Position numbers and translations under genes: made by a program. From Flavobacterium tagetis (GTDB lineage Bacteria; Bacteroidota; Bacteroidia; Flavobacteriales; Flavobacteriaceae): a DNA stretch of 64,000 nt. Location of the stretch: the NCBI RefSeq assembly GCF_016735615.1, contig NZ_JAERSF010000004.1:310001-374000 (forward strand), read 5' to 3'. Shown one piece after another: positions 16,228 to 24,404 of the stretch. The notes beneath the pieces were generated by a model, which was not told where the DNA came from, ran no database searches, and worked only from the letters and a program-made list of their open reading frames with translations. Numbering within the stretch: the first letter of the stretch is position 1; each line of letters begins with the position of its first letter.

Positions 16228-17064
16228 ATGATTAATTTTAACGGAAACATTGGGAAAGAGGATAATATACTAACTCTAAACCGCGCTTTTTTGTATGGTG
16301 ACGGAATATTCGAAACAGTAAAAATTGTCAACGGAAAAATCTTGTTTCTTGAGGATCATTATTTTAGACTAATGGCTTCAATGCGCGTGGTTAGAATGAT
16401 GATTCCGATGGATTTTACAATGGAATATTTTGAAGAGCAGATTCTTAATTTGGTAAACGAGCAAGGAATTGCTGCTTCAGCACGTGCAAGAATTACCGTT
16501 TTTAGAAATGATGGCGGTTTATATCTTCCAAAAAGCAATGATATTTCATTTTTAATCAACGCCATTTCTCTTGGAAATAAATCTTACTCTATAAATGCAA
16601 ACGAATACGAAGTAGATCTGTATAAAGATTTCTATGTGACAAAACAATTATTATCGTCTCTTAAAACGACTAATAAGATGATTAATATTACGGGAAGCAT
16701 TTATGCAAACGAAAATGACCTAGCTAACTGTATTTTGCTGAATGATAGCAAAAATGTTGTAGAGGCGCTTCAAGGGAATGTTTTTATGGTAATGGGTAAA
16801 AAACTTATTACACCTCCAGTTTCAGAAGGTGCTTTAAACGGTATTATGCGTAAACAGATTTTAGCACTGGCTAAAAAAGTAGAAGGCATAGAGGTATTAG
16901 AAGAAGTAATTTCACCTTTTGATCTTCAAAAAGCAGATGAATTATTTCTGACCAATGTAATCACAGGGATACAGCCGATAACTAAATATCGAAAAAAGGA
17001 GTTTACAACGAATCTGGCTCATTTATTAGTGCAGAAACTAAATGAATCCATCTCTGAAAATTAA
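16228..17064 (+). CDS. Class IV aminotransferase (branched-chain / aminodeoxychorismate lyase-like)
   Basis: A 278-residue fold-type IV PLP enzyme. The PLP lysine is in LLSSLKTTNK (Lys146), and the family segments GDGIFETVKIVNGKILFLEDHYFRL and GNVFMVMGKKLITPP are present. Members include branched-chain and D-amino acid aminotransferases and 4-amino-4-deoxychorismate lyase (PabC). The length and lack of a dedicated BCAT loop leave the substrate open; PabC-like is plausible in a genome segment with housekeeping genes. The 3' end overlaps the convergent YqgE gene by four bases. Confidence 0.8.
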   Translation: MINFNGNIGKEDNILTLNRAFLYGDGIFETVKIVNGKILFLEDHYFRLMASMRVVRMMIPMDFTMEYFEEQILNLVNEQGIAASARARITVFRNDGGLYLPKSNDISFLINAISLGNKSYSINANEYEVDLYKDFYVTKQLLSSLKTTNKMINITGSIYANENDLANCILLNDSKNVVEALQGNVFMVMGKKLITPPVSEGALNGIMRKQILALAKKVEGIEVLEEVISPFDLQKADELFLTNVITGIQPITKYRKKEFTTNLAHLLVQKLNESISEN

Positions 17065-17621
17065 TTCAGATATGGATTTTCAGGTGCGTTAGACCATATA
17101 AGATAATCGCCGCCAAGCTCAATAATCTGCTCTTTCCAAAAGTGGGTAGTAGATTTTCCGATAATTTTATTTTTGTAATTATTATCAGCAATAATCCAAG
17201 AGTTTCCTTGCATCTCATTCTCAAGCTGATTTTCTTCCCAACCAGTGTAGCCTAAGAAAAAACGAATATTATTTTTACTAATAGATCCGTTGTTTATTAG
17301 GTCTTTGGTTGACTCAAAATCGCCACCCCAATAAATCCCGTTTGAAATCTCAACACTATTTGGGATTAAATCTGGAATATTGTGAATAAAATAAAGGTTG
17401 TCTTGTTCTACAGGGCCTCCGTTATATATCTTAAAGTTAGCATCAATCTCAGGTATTAAGTCATTAATAGTATATTTTAATGGCTTGTTAATTATAAAAC
17501 CAATTGATCCTTCCTTGTTATGGTCTGCTAATAAAATTACCGATCTGTTAAAAGATAAATCTCCAATTATTGAAGGCTCGGCAATAAGCAGGTGTCCTTT
17601 TTTTAATTTTTCTGAAATCAT
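17061..17621 (-). CDS. YqgE/AlgH family protein
   Basis: A 186-residue member of the YqgE/AlgH family. I use the ATG at 17621 (MISEKLKKGHLLIAEPSI), as the longer frame lacks family similarity at its start. Visible family motifs are GDLSFNRSVILLADHNKEGSIGFIINKPL, YNGGPVEQDNLYFIHN and the RFFLGYTGWEENQLENEM region. The family's molecular role is not settled; it has been linked to alginate regulation in Pseudomonas. The stop overlaps the plus-strand aminotransferase by four bases. Confidence 0.9.
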   Translation of the reverse strand: MISEKLKKGHLLIAEPSIIGDLSFNRSVILLADHNKEGSIGFIINKPLKYTINDLIPEIDANFKIYNGGPVEQDNLYFIHNIPDLIPNSVEISNGIYWGGDFESTKDLINNGSISKNNIRFFLGYTGWEENQLENEMQGNSWIIADNNYKNKIIGKSTTHFWKEQIIELGGDYLIWSNAPENPYLN

Positions 17622-17693
17622 ACGGTTACAATTTTTATTAAATTTAGTCATAAAAAAATTAAAATCACAAAAAAAATCGTTAAACCGCATAAA

Positions 17694-17717
17694 AAAACCT
17701 TCCAGAAGGAAGGTTTT
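17694..17717 (-). terminator. Terminator after the HU gene
   Basis: Stem AAACCTTCC/GGAAGGTTT with a 4-base loop and A/T-rich flanks on both sides. It lies 33 bases downstream of the HU stop on the minus strand. Confidence 0.8.
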
Positions 17718-17749
17718 AATTATATTATAAGTTTAGAGAACTTTCTTAC

Positions 17750-18022
17750 TTAGTTCACTGCACCTTCTAATTCAGCACCAGCTTTAAATTTTACAACGTT
17801 TTTAGCTGCGATTTTGATAGTTTTTCCTGTTTGAGGGTTTCTACCGTCTCTAGCAGCTCTTGAAGATACTGACCATGATCCGAAACCTACTAATGAAACT
17901 CTTCCTCCTTTTTTCAAAGTAGTTCCTACATTACCTAAAAAAGACTCTAAAGCTAATTTCGCCGCAGCTTTTGTGATTCCTGCATCAGCAGCGATAGCAT
18001 CGATTAATTCTGATTTGTTCAT
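17750..18022 (-). CDS. HU family DNA-binding protein
   Basis: A 90-residue HU/IHF-type histone-like protein. The helical N-terminus MNKSELIDAIAADAGITKAAAKLALESFL and the beta-arm with GFGSWSVSSRAARDGRNPQTGKTI (the DNA-intercalating arm) are intact. It has the normal family length and forms dimers that bend and compact DNA. A strong promoter precedes it. Confidence is high. The paralogue identity (hupA versus other) is not resolvable here. Confidence 0.96.
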   Translation of the reverse strand: MNKSELIDAIAADAGITKAAAKLALESFLGNVGTTLKKGGRVSLVGFGSWSVSSRAARDGRNPQTGKTIKIAAKNVVKFKAGAELEGAVN

Positions 18023-18066
18023 AATAATTAGTTATTAATTGTTGGTTAAAAAAAATTGTTAATACA

Positions 18067-18096
18067 CAAATTTAGTAGGAAATCCGTTGCGTGCAA
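18067..18096 (-). promoter_or_regulatory. Promoter of the HU gene
   Basis: On the minus strand TTG (18094-18096), a 19-base spacer, then TAAATTTG (18067-18074), matching the Bacteroidota consensus. The leader to the ATG at 18022 is about 38 bases. Confidence 0.7.
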
Positions 18097-18202
18097 GTGT
18101 TTTCTTTATTTTTAGCAAAAATTGTTAATAACTTGCTTTTTTTGTTCATAAAGAGTGTTGTTTATCGATGAAAAACAGGTACAAACCCCTGTTTTACTGA
18201 CC

Positions 18203-19150
18203 TTAATACACTTTTGCAGCTTCAGAAAAACTCACTCCATTTAATAATTCTGAAGCAAGCATTCTCTTTTTTCCTGGAAATTGTAGACTTAATAACTGAA
18301 TAAAGCCGTCTTTTATTGCAATCTTGATTTCTTTTTTACTGCTAATTAACTTTCCAATCTCATAAGAATGTGATTCTGAGACAAGTTTTGCCTCATAAAT
18401 TTTGATGTTCAATTCTTCATTTTGGTCTTTCAAGTAACACCAAGAAGCAGGATATGGACTTAAACCGCGAATCAGATTATTGATTTCTGCTCCAGATTTT
18501 GTCCAATCAATTTTGCAGTTTTCTTTATTTAATTTATAAGCCGTTTTAATATCATCGTTATCTTCCTGAATAGTTGTTGTTACATTTCCTTTTTCAATAA
18601 CCTTTAAAGTATCAATAACAGTTGCGCTTCCTAAATGCATTAATCTGTCATGTAATTGTCCAGCAGTTTCTGTTGGCTCAATTGCAATTTCAGAATTTAA
18701 AATCATGGCGCCAGTATCAATTTTATCATCAATAAAGAATGTGGTAACACCAGTTTTAGTTTCTCCATTAATAATGGCCCAGTTAATAGGAGCGGCACCA
18801 CGATAGTTTGGAAGTAATGAAGCATGTAGGTTAAAAGTTCCTAAGCTTGGCATTTCCCAAACTACTTTTGGCAACATTCTAAAAGCAACCACGATTTGAA
18901 GATTAGCATTTAAAGCTTTTAATTCTGCTAAGAAATTTTCGTCTTTTAAGTTGGTTGGCTGCAATAAAGTAAGATTGTTAGCAAGGGCATATTCTTTTAC
19001 AGCCGAATATTTTATTTTTTGTCCGCGTCCTGCAGGCTTATCTGCAGCAGTAATTACGCCGACAACTTCATAGTTATTTTTAATAATGGTATCCAAAATG
19101 CCAACGGCAAATTCTGGCGTTCCCATAAATATAATTCTCAATTTCTCCAT
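18203..19150 (-). CDS. fmt: Methionyl-tRNA formyltransferase
   Basis: A 315-residue enzyme that formylates initiator Met-tRNA with 10-formyl-THF. The N-terminal Rossmann domain (MEKLRIIFMGTPEFAVGIL) holds the catalytic triad region: NLHASLLPNYRGAAPINWAI with Asn107 and His109, and DDKIDTG with Asp145. The C-terminal tRNA-binding domain follows (about 200-315). Its start overlaps the RecQ stop by one base (TAATG), so translation is likely coupled. Length and motifs are normal. Confidence 0.97.
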   Translation of the reverse strand: MEKLRIIFMGTPEFAVGILDTIIKNNYEVVGVITAADKPAGRGQKIKYSAVKEYALANNLTLLQPTNLKDENFLAELKALNANLQIVVAFRMLPKVVWEMPSLGTFNLHASLLPNYRGAAPINWAIINGETKTGVTTFFIDDKIDTGAMILNSEIAIEPTETAGQLHDRLMHLGSATVIDTLKVIEKGNVTTTIQEDNDDIKTAYKLNKENCKIDWTKSGAEINNLIRGLSPYPASWCYLKDQNEELNIKIYEAKLVSESHSYEIGKLISSKKEIKIAIKDGFIQLLSLQFPGKKRMLASELLNGVSFSEAAKVY

Positions 19151-21045
19151 TATGATTTTAAAGTGTATTTATTATTCGCTTGTATGATGATATGGTTGTT
19201 TTCGAGCAATTCCTGAAGAACCGATAAAATATCTTTTGTGTCCATTTTGATCTGGTTTTCAATTTCTCTCGAAGTCAGAGAAGCCGTTCTAAGCAAAGAC
19301 AAAATCTTATCTGCAATCGAATCGGCTTCAGTAATTTTTCCTTTTAGTGTAATGCAATAAGAACAAATACCGCAATTTTCTTTGGTTTCTTCTCCAAAAT
19401 AATCCAGAACCAATCTATTTTTACAGGTTTTGTTATCCTTTATATAATGAAGAACCGACAAAAGCTGTTCTTTTTTAACCTCGTTTTGTTTCTCTAAATA
19501 TTTCGAAACTCTATTTATAGTAAGATCATCCTCGCGGATTTCATTAAATAATATAGTAGCATCGTTGTTTTTAGACTTGTATTCTATAATTTCCTTTTCT
19601 TTTAATTTTTCTAAAAGAGCGGTAACCTGTTCTTCGGTGTGATGTGATTTTTTAGCAATTAAACCAAGATTCAGATTGGATTTTACGTCATAAATTCCAG
19701 GATAAGTTCTCAAAATAGTCAGGATAATCTCTTCATCATTTGGATTCAAACTCATATATCGAATGACTTCCTTAGATTCTATTAAAAATTGTGCGCTAAT
19801 TTTTTCTGAGAATTCTTGAGACATCGTAATAATTCCCTGCTGATTTAAAAATTGTAAAGAATTATAGGTTTTGAGAGTAGGGAAGTCGTATTTATTGCAA
19901 AAATGATTCAATTTAAATGAAAAAGATTCATCTAAACCTTCGCCATATGCAATCTGAAAATAATTACAGAGTTTGATGTACATTGTTTTTAAAAACTTCT
20001 TGTCGGGAAGAATGTTTATAAACTGCTGTTCGGTCTGGATCATGTCCGAATTATTGTAAAGCAATACCGAAAAAGCTTTCTCGCCATTTCGTCCCGCCCT
20101 GCCAGACTCTTGATAATAGTTTTCTATGTTTTCTGGAAGCTGTGTGTGAATAACGGTTTTAACATTGTCTTTGTCAATTCCCATTCCAAAAGCATTTGTT
20201 GCCACAATAACTTGCGCTTGCTGTGACATCCATAATTGCATGTTTTTGTCTTTTTCTTTAGACGAAAGTCCGCCGTGATAATACGTTGATGTAAAACCTA
20301 AAGATTGCAATTGCGAAGACATATTCAGACATGCTTTGCGATTTCGTACATATATAATGGAAGGCTGCGGATTCTTTTTCAGAATCTGTTCAGTACGATA
20401 TAATTTATCTTCGACTTCAAAAACCATATAAGCGATATTTTTTCGCTCAAACGATTGCTGAAAATGCCTTGGATTTTTTAATTCTAACTGCGTTCTAATA
20501 TCTTGAATAACTCTTGGAGTTGCTGTAGCGGTCAGAGCTAAAAACGGAATTTTAGGGAAGAGCTTTTTCAGTTCCGAAATTTTAAGATATGCAGGTCTAA
20601 AATCATGGCCCCATTGCGAGACGCAATGCGCTTCGTCAATAGCAATTAAATTGATAGGTAAATTTTTAATACGCTCCAGAATCCAATCAGATTGTAGGCG
20701 TTCTGGAGATAAGTAAAGAAATTTATAATTTCCGTATTGGCAATTGTCTAAAAGATCAATCAGTTCTTCGGTATGAATTCCGCCAGTAAGAGCAATCGCT
20801 TTAATGTCCCTTTTCTGGAGATTGGCAACCTGATCTTTCATTAAAGCAATCAAAGGAGAAATAACAAGACAGATTCCTTCCTGCATCATGGCGGGAACCT
20901 GAAAACAAATTGATTTTCCGCCGCCCGTAGGAAGTACGGCAAAAGTATCCTGTCCTTCAAGAACAGAATCAATAATTTCTTTTTGCAACGGTCTAAAACT
21001 GTCGTGTTTCCAGTATTTTAGAAGAATATCCTGCGCTCCGAGCAT
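19150..21045 (-). CDS. recQ: RecQ-family ATP-dependent DNA helicase (with an extra central domain)
   Basis: A 631-residue helicase. Walker A is at LPTGGGKS (Lys44), motif II at IDEAHCVSQWGHDFR (Asp137-His140), and the motif VI segment is QESGRAGRNGE. The four Cys of the zinc site are at 541, 558, 561 and 564, about 160-180 residues later than in E. coli RecQ (380-403). The intervening segment has two or more winged-helix-like stretches (TAL-LEKLKEKEIIEYKS). The usual HRDC domain is not evident after the zinc site; the C-terminal 67 residues look like a short winged helix. It likely unwinds recombination intermediates. The symbol is a family-level call. Confidence 0.9.
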   Translation of the reverse strand: MLGAQDILLKYWKHDSFRPLQKEIIDSVLEGQDTFAVLPTGGGKSICFQVPAMMQEGICLVISPLIALMKDQVANLQKRDIKAIALTGGIHTEELIDLLDNCQYGNYKFLYLSPERLQSDWILERIKNLPINLIAIDEAHCVSQWGHDFRPAYLKISELKKLFPKIPFLALTATATPRVIQDIRTQLELKNPRHFQQSFERKNIAYMVFEVEDKLYRTEQILKKNPQPSIIYVRNRKACLNMSSQLQSLGFTSTYYHGGLSSKEKDKNMQLWMSQQAQVIVATNAFGMGIDKDNVKTVIHTQLPENIENYYQESGRAGRNGEKAFSVLLYNNSDMIQTEQQFINILPDKKFLKTMYIKLCNYFQIAYGEGLDESFSFKLNHFCNKYDFPTLKTYNSLQFLNQQGIITMSQEFSEKISAQFLIESKEVIRYMSLNPNDEEIILTILRTYPGIYDVKSNLNLGLIAKKSHHTEEQVTALLEKLKEKEIIEYKSKNNDATILFNEIREDDLTINRVSKYLEKQNEVKKEQLLSVLHYIKDNKTCKNRLVLDYFGEETKENCGICSYCITLKGKITEADSIADKILSLLRTASLTSREIENQIKMDTKDILSVLQELLENNHIIIQANNKYTLKS

Positions 21046-21110
21046 TGCCTTGGTTTTAAAGTTAAAAATTTAGAAAACAGTTTCTAGTTTTGCAACTTTA
21101 AACCATACCG

Positions 21111-21644
21111 CTAAATTTTGTCTAAGATATAAAGAATTCTGTTTTCAACTGTATCTTTAGGAACTTCAATAAGTTCGTAACCATATTTTTTGTAAGTTTC
21201 AACAAGGTGCTCTTGGATTTTTACAGCCTGATCAAAATTTTCATAACGTTCAGAATCACTTTGGTAAATTTCTTCCCAAGGCGGTAAAATAAAAGTTTTA
21301 GAATATTTATAATCTTCGCATGCTTTAATGAAACTTTCCGGATAATCGTCGCCAATGTAATCCATATAAGCTACCACATCTGGAATTCCTCGGTCAATAA
21401 AAACCACATTGTCAGGTTCTTCAAGAGCATTTTTGTATTGTTCAATACGACCTTCCAATAACATTTCGCTAAACAAAAGTGGCTGTTCTAAAAACAACTG
21501 TTCAATACCTTGTTGTTGCGCTTTCATGGTAACCTGTCTTGAAATTTCAGGATAGCAGCAAAAGCCACGAGCTACCAATTCGTTAATAAGTGTTGATTTT
21601 CCAGTACCAGGTCCGCCAAGCAGGACTATAATTTCTTTTTGCAC
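21111..21644 (-). CDS. AAA_28 family ATPase/kinase
   Basis: A 177-residue P-loop protein beginning MQKEIIVLLGGPGTGKST (GTG start at 21644), with Walker A GGPGTGKS and the segment VVFIDRGIPDVVAYMDYIGDDYPESF typical of the AAA_28 / NadR kinase-like family. A longer frame beginning with TTG at 21665 would overlap a -7 box (21663-21670), so I prefer the GTG. Family members phosphorylate small substrates or act as ATPases. The substrate is unknown. Confidence 0.8.
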   Translation of the reverse strand: MQKEIIVLLGGPGTGKSTLINELVARGFCCYPEISRQVTMKAQQQGIEQLFLEQPLLFSEMLLEGRIEQYKNALEEPDNVVFIDRGIPDVVAYMDYIGDDYPESFIKACEDYKYSKTFILPPWEEIYQSDSERYENFDQAVKIQEHLVETYKKYGYELIEVPKDTVENRILYILDKI

Positions 21645-21662
21645 TATTCTAAAAATAAAGGG

Positions 21663-21670
21663 CAAATTTA
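21663..21670 (-). promoter_or_regulatory. -7 promoter box for the AAA_28 gene
   Basis: Minus strand reads TAAATTTG, a perfect TAnnTTTG element, giving a start near 21656 and a roughly 12-base leader before the GTG at 21644. No clear -33 TTG was found. Confidence 0.5.
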
Positions 21671-21738
21671 CCTAAACTTATTTATAATTAAAAAGAATAT
21701 TTACTTGAAGCGAAAGATTTGGCATTTTTTATAGTCAT

Positions 21739-22089
21739 GGGTTCCTGCTGTCCGTTGCAATCTTTTGCTTTTTAAAGGAAAAAGCAAAAGGATTTCCGCT
21801 TCCATCAGGGCTAAAAAGGAGAGATGGTTTTGTTTTTGGAATTGTTTTAAAGAAGAAAGTCCCAGCGGGACAATATATTTATAGAAAAATTATACATTAT
21901 AAATCAAAAGCTCCAGCGGAGCGACACAATTTGGATAATTTATATGTCGCTCCGCTGGAGCTTTTGATATGCGGGAAATTATTTTGCTATAAATATTTTG
22001 CTCTGCTGGAGCAGTTTTTATTTGAATTGCCGTTGGTTTTAACCAACGGGTTAAATGATTTTTTTAAATCTCGGCTTTAGCCAAATAAA
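21739..22089. repeat. Intergenic cluster of palindromic repeats
   Basis: This 445-base gene-free gap (21645-22089) is filled with inverted repeats. A 12-bp hairpin CTTTTGCTTTTT/AAAAAGCAAAAG is at 21762-21790. Four 13-base palindromes of the type GCTCC-agc-GGAGC are at 21859-21871, 21910-21922, 21949-21961 and 22000-22012. The middle two are the cores of a perfect 24-bp inverted repeat (21903-21926 and 21945-21968). A further palindrome CCGTTGGTT/AACCAACGG is at 22030-22049. I see no ORF in it. The motifs look like REP-type elements found elsewhere in flavobacteria. Confidence 0.75.
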
Positions 22090-23001
22090 CTATTCGCAAA
22101 ATGAATACTTCCCAGAACTTTTCCCATTTTTAGAAGGCATAATCAAATGTGATTGGAATTTTTTCCCCTTCAGAACATCATTCACAAAATCTAAAACATA
22201 TTGCTGTCCTTCATGAAAAAGATAACCAGAGAATTCATGTCCGCCACCGCAGAAAGTAATCAGTTCTATGTCTTTATGCAAGTCATTCATTTGATTGTAA
22301 ACCGCATAAGAGCCAAAAAGAATCAGCCAGCCAGAAGCATTTGTTGGGCAAGAACGGTGCGAACCCGCTGCATAAGGAACTGTATCATCATTATTTCCAT
22401 GAGCCAATAACATCGGAATTGCTTTTTCTTTCGTAATCAAATTGATATCCTGAATCGCTCCCGAACCTCCGATGAAGCCTTTGTATTTAAAGTTTTCAGG
22501 CAGATTGCTTTTATATAAATTCATTAATTTATAATCCCAAAACGATGCGTGGAAACCAATTTCGGCACCAGCACTAATTCCTGAAATAAAGATTTTTGAA
22601 GTATCGAGATTGTATTTGTCGGCATTCTCAATCATGAAAGCAGTTGCTTGCCACATATCGCTCACGCCAATTTGGATAGCTTTTATTTTTTCGCTCAAAG
22701 TTCCTTTACATCCAAAATCTTTTCCTTTCATGTATAAACTATATGAAATGCTTGCAACGGCATAACCATTTTGCGACATAAATTTTCCGAAATCTTTTTC
22801 ACTTGTGCGTTCTCCACCAGAAAAACCTCCGCCAAAAGCAAACATAATTAACGGGATTTTTTCTCCTGCTTTTTTCTTTGGCAGATACAAATCTAAATCT
22901 AGTTTTAAAGTGTCATTTTGGAAATAAGCTAAGGTTTTGATTTCTTGTGCTTCAATATTGTTGAATATAAGGACGATAAAAAATAAAAGGATTTTTTTCA
23001 T
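22090..23001 (-). CDS. Secreted alpha/beta hydrolase (esterase-like)
   Basis: A 303-residue enzyme with signal peptide MKKILLFFIVLIFNNIEAQ. The oxyanion-hole segment FAFGGGFSGG, the nucleophile GISAG (Ser), the acid HGNNDDTVPY and the terminal His in GGGHEF are in the order of the alpha/beta hydrolase fold. This looks like a carbohydrate-esterase or lipase-like hydrolase; the substrate is not known. The ATG at 23001 is chosen because the longer frame reads through a CGCAAAG repeat. It is followed by the palindromic-repeat cluster. Confidence 0.83.
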   Translation of the reverse strand: MKKILLFFIVLIFNNIEAQEIKTLAYFQNDTLKLDLDLYLPKKKAGEKIPLIMFAFGGGFSGGERTSEKDFGKFMSQNGYAVASISYSLYMKGKDFGCKGTLSEKIKAIQIGVSDMWQATAFMIENADKYNLDTSKIFISGISAGAEIGFHASFWDYKLMNLYKSNLPENFKYKGFIGGSGAIQDINLITKEKAIPMLLAHGNNDDTVPYAAGSHRSCPTNASGWLILFGSYAVYNQMNDLHKDIELITFCGGGHEFSGYLFHEGQQYVLDFVNDVLKGKKFQSHLIMPSKNGKSSGKYSFCE

Positions 23002-23018
23002 TGTAATGTGTTTTAATC

Positions 23019-23047
23019 TCGCAAAGACGCAAAGTCGCAAAGTTTTT
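23019..23047. repeat. Short CGCAAAG direct repeat
   Basis: Three CGCAAAG-type units (cgcaaag-a-cgcaaag-t-cgcaaag) lie just upstream of the esterase start. They adjoin the left arm of the palindrome at 23050. Confidence 0.6.
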
Positions 23048-23049
23048 CT

Positions 23050-23193
23050 GCCACGACTCGAGCGATAGCGAACAGGCGAAGCAATTTCACGAATTTTAGC
23101 TAATTATTATTTTTGATTTGCCAAGTTAATTAAAATTAGGGAAATTGAATTTTAGGATTTAATAATTTGTGTTAATTAGTGTAATTTGTGGCA
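23050..23193. repeat. GCCACG palindrome with a 27-base insertion, copy A
   Basis: The left arm GCCACG (23050-23055) is interrupted by a 27-base GC-richer segment (23056-23082), then resumes as AATTTCACGAATT. The right arm ends with AATTTGTGGC (23184-23193). Without the insertion the arms match as an imperfect inverted repeat. A second copy is at 25729-25816. Confidence 0.65.
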
Positions 23194-23288
23194 AAAAAAC
23201 AGCCTCATTTTTAGAGTCAAAAAATCTAAAATCTAAAATCATAAATCTGAAATCAAAAACGTATATTTGCGTTTATTTTTAATTACGA

Positions 23289-23585
23289 ATGGAGAACGAT
23301 AAAGAAAAAAATACAGCCGAATTTTACGAAAGATTAAAAGTGGAGCTTGATAACGCAAACACTTGGCCAGCAGAATACTTGTACAAATTTATTGTGCCTT
23401 CTGTAGCAGATAATGTAGAGCGTGTTGAAAAAGCTTTCGATAGAATGGGAGCGGTGATTAAAACAACAAAATCGAAAACTGGTAAATTTACCAGCGTTTC
23501 TGTAGATGTTACTATGCACAGCTCAGATGATGTAATCAGTAAATACAAAGAAGTTTCTACAATAGAAGGTATAGTTTCATTATAA
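23289..23585 (+). CDS. DUF493 (YbeD-like) family protein
   Basis: A 98-residue protein of the DUF493/YbeD family with a ferredoxin-like fold: MENDKEKNTAEFYERLKVELDNANTWPAEYLYKFIVPS, then GKFTSVSVDVTMHSSDDVISKYKEVSTIEGIVSL. Some members modulate lipoyl transfer; the general role is unclear. A TATATTTG -7 box (23262-23269) precedes the ATG. DUF4290 follows 4 bases later and the murA gene lies further downstream, a conserved Bacteroidota order. Confidence 0.88.
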   Translation: MENDKEKNTAEFYERLKVELDNANTWPAEYLYKFIVPSVADNVERVEKAFDRMGAVIKTTKSKTGKFTSVSVDVTMHSSDDVISKYKEVSTIEGIVSL

Positions 23586-23589
23586 ACTT

Positions 23590-24315
23590 ATGATCGAAAA
23601 ATATAAAAGAGAAGCCGCTAGCGACGTTGTTTATAATTTAGAATACAATTCTGAAAGACAACGTTTGATTATCCCAGAATATGGCCGTCATTTACAAAAA
23701 TTGATTGATCAGGCAACTGCAATCGAAGATGATGAAACGCGTAATAAAGCCGCAAAATACATCATTCAGGTTATGGGAAGTCTGAATCCGCATTTGCGTG
23801 ACGTACCAGATTTTCAGCATAAACTTTGGGATCAGCTTTTTATTATGTCTGATTTTAAACTGAATGTTGAATCTCCGTACCCAATTCCGTCAAGAGAAGT
23901 TTTGGAGCTAAAACCGGATGCTTTGCAGTATCCGCAGAACTTTCCAAAGTATAGATTTTATGGTAACAACATCAAATATATGATTGATGTTGCCAATAAA
24001 TGGGAAGAAGGCGAAATGAAAAATGCATTGGTAATGGTAATTGCCAACCACATGAAAAAATCTTTCTTAAGCTGGAACAAAGACACTGTAAAAGACGATG
24101 TTATTTTTGAACATTTGTATGAATTATCTGGAGGTAAAATCAATTTATTACACAGTACAGAAGAGCTTTTAAATACAACAGACTTAATGCGTACAAACAA
24201 ACGCATGTCTAATAAAACAGCTTCTGGTGCTCAACCAAAAATTCAGAACAACAAAAATAACAACAACAAAGGCGGTCAAAAAAAGACATTTCAAAAAAAC
24301 AATAATCAGAAATAA
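23590..24315 (+). CDS. DUF4290 domain-containing protein
   Basis: A 241-residue protein of the DUF4290 family, which is restricted to Bacteroidota. The conserved N-terminal region (EYGRHLQKLIDQATAIEDDETRNKAAKYIIQVMGSLNPHLRDVPDFQHKLWDQLF) is intact. The last 35 residues are a low-complexity Asn/Lys/Gln-rich tail (NNKNNNNKGGQKK), probably disordered. It starts 4 bases after DUF493. The function is unknown; conserved proximity to murA suggests a link to cell-envelope or growth control but is not proof. Confidence 0.88.
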   Translation: MIEKYKREAASDVVYNLEYNSERQRLIIPEYGRHLQKLIDQATAIEDDETRNKAAKYIIQVMGSLNPHLRDVPDFQHKLWDQLFIMSDFKLNVESPYPIPSREVLELKPDALQYPQNFPKYRFYGNNIKYMIDVANKWEEGEMKNALVMVIANHMKKSFLSWNKDTVKDDVIFEHLYELSGGKINLLHSTEELLNTTDLMRTNKRMSNKTASGAQPKIQNNKNNNNKGGQKKTFQKNNNQK

Positions 24316-24323
24316 AAAAGGGG

Positions 24324-24395
24324 CTAAGATGCTAAGTTATTAAGATGCTAAGATTTTAGCTCAGAACCTTAGAATCTCAGAACCTTAGAACCTAA
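24324..24395. repeat. CTAAG/TTCTGAG palindrome, compact copy
   Basis: Left arm (24324-24359) contains CTAAGATGCTAAG and AAGATGCTAAG; right arm (24360-24395) contains CTCAGAACCTTAG twice. The arms pair imperfectly as a long stem. It sits 9 bases before the murA start. Related copies are at 26718-26952 and 43133-43506. Confidence 0.65.
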
Positions 24396-24404
24396 ACAAG
24401 ATCT

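Noticed and set aside
21645..21665. TTG start for the AAA_28 gene
   Set aside because: It overlaps a perfect -7 box, so it would not be in the mRNA; GTG at 21644 is used instead.
24324..24395. CRISPR array (repeated CTAAG units)
   Set aside because: Repeats are palindromic and contiguous with no unique spacers, and no cas genes are in the window.
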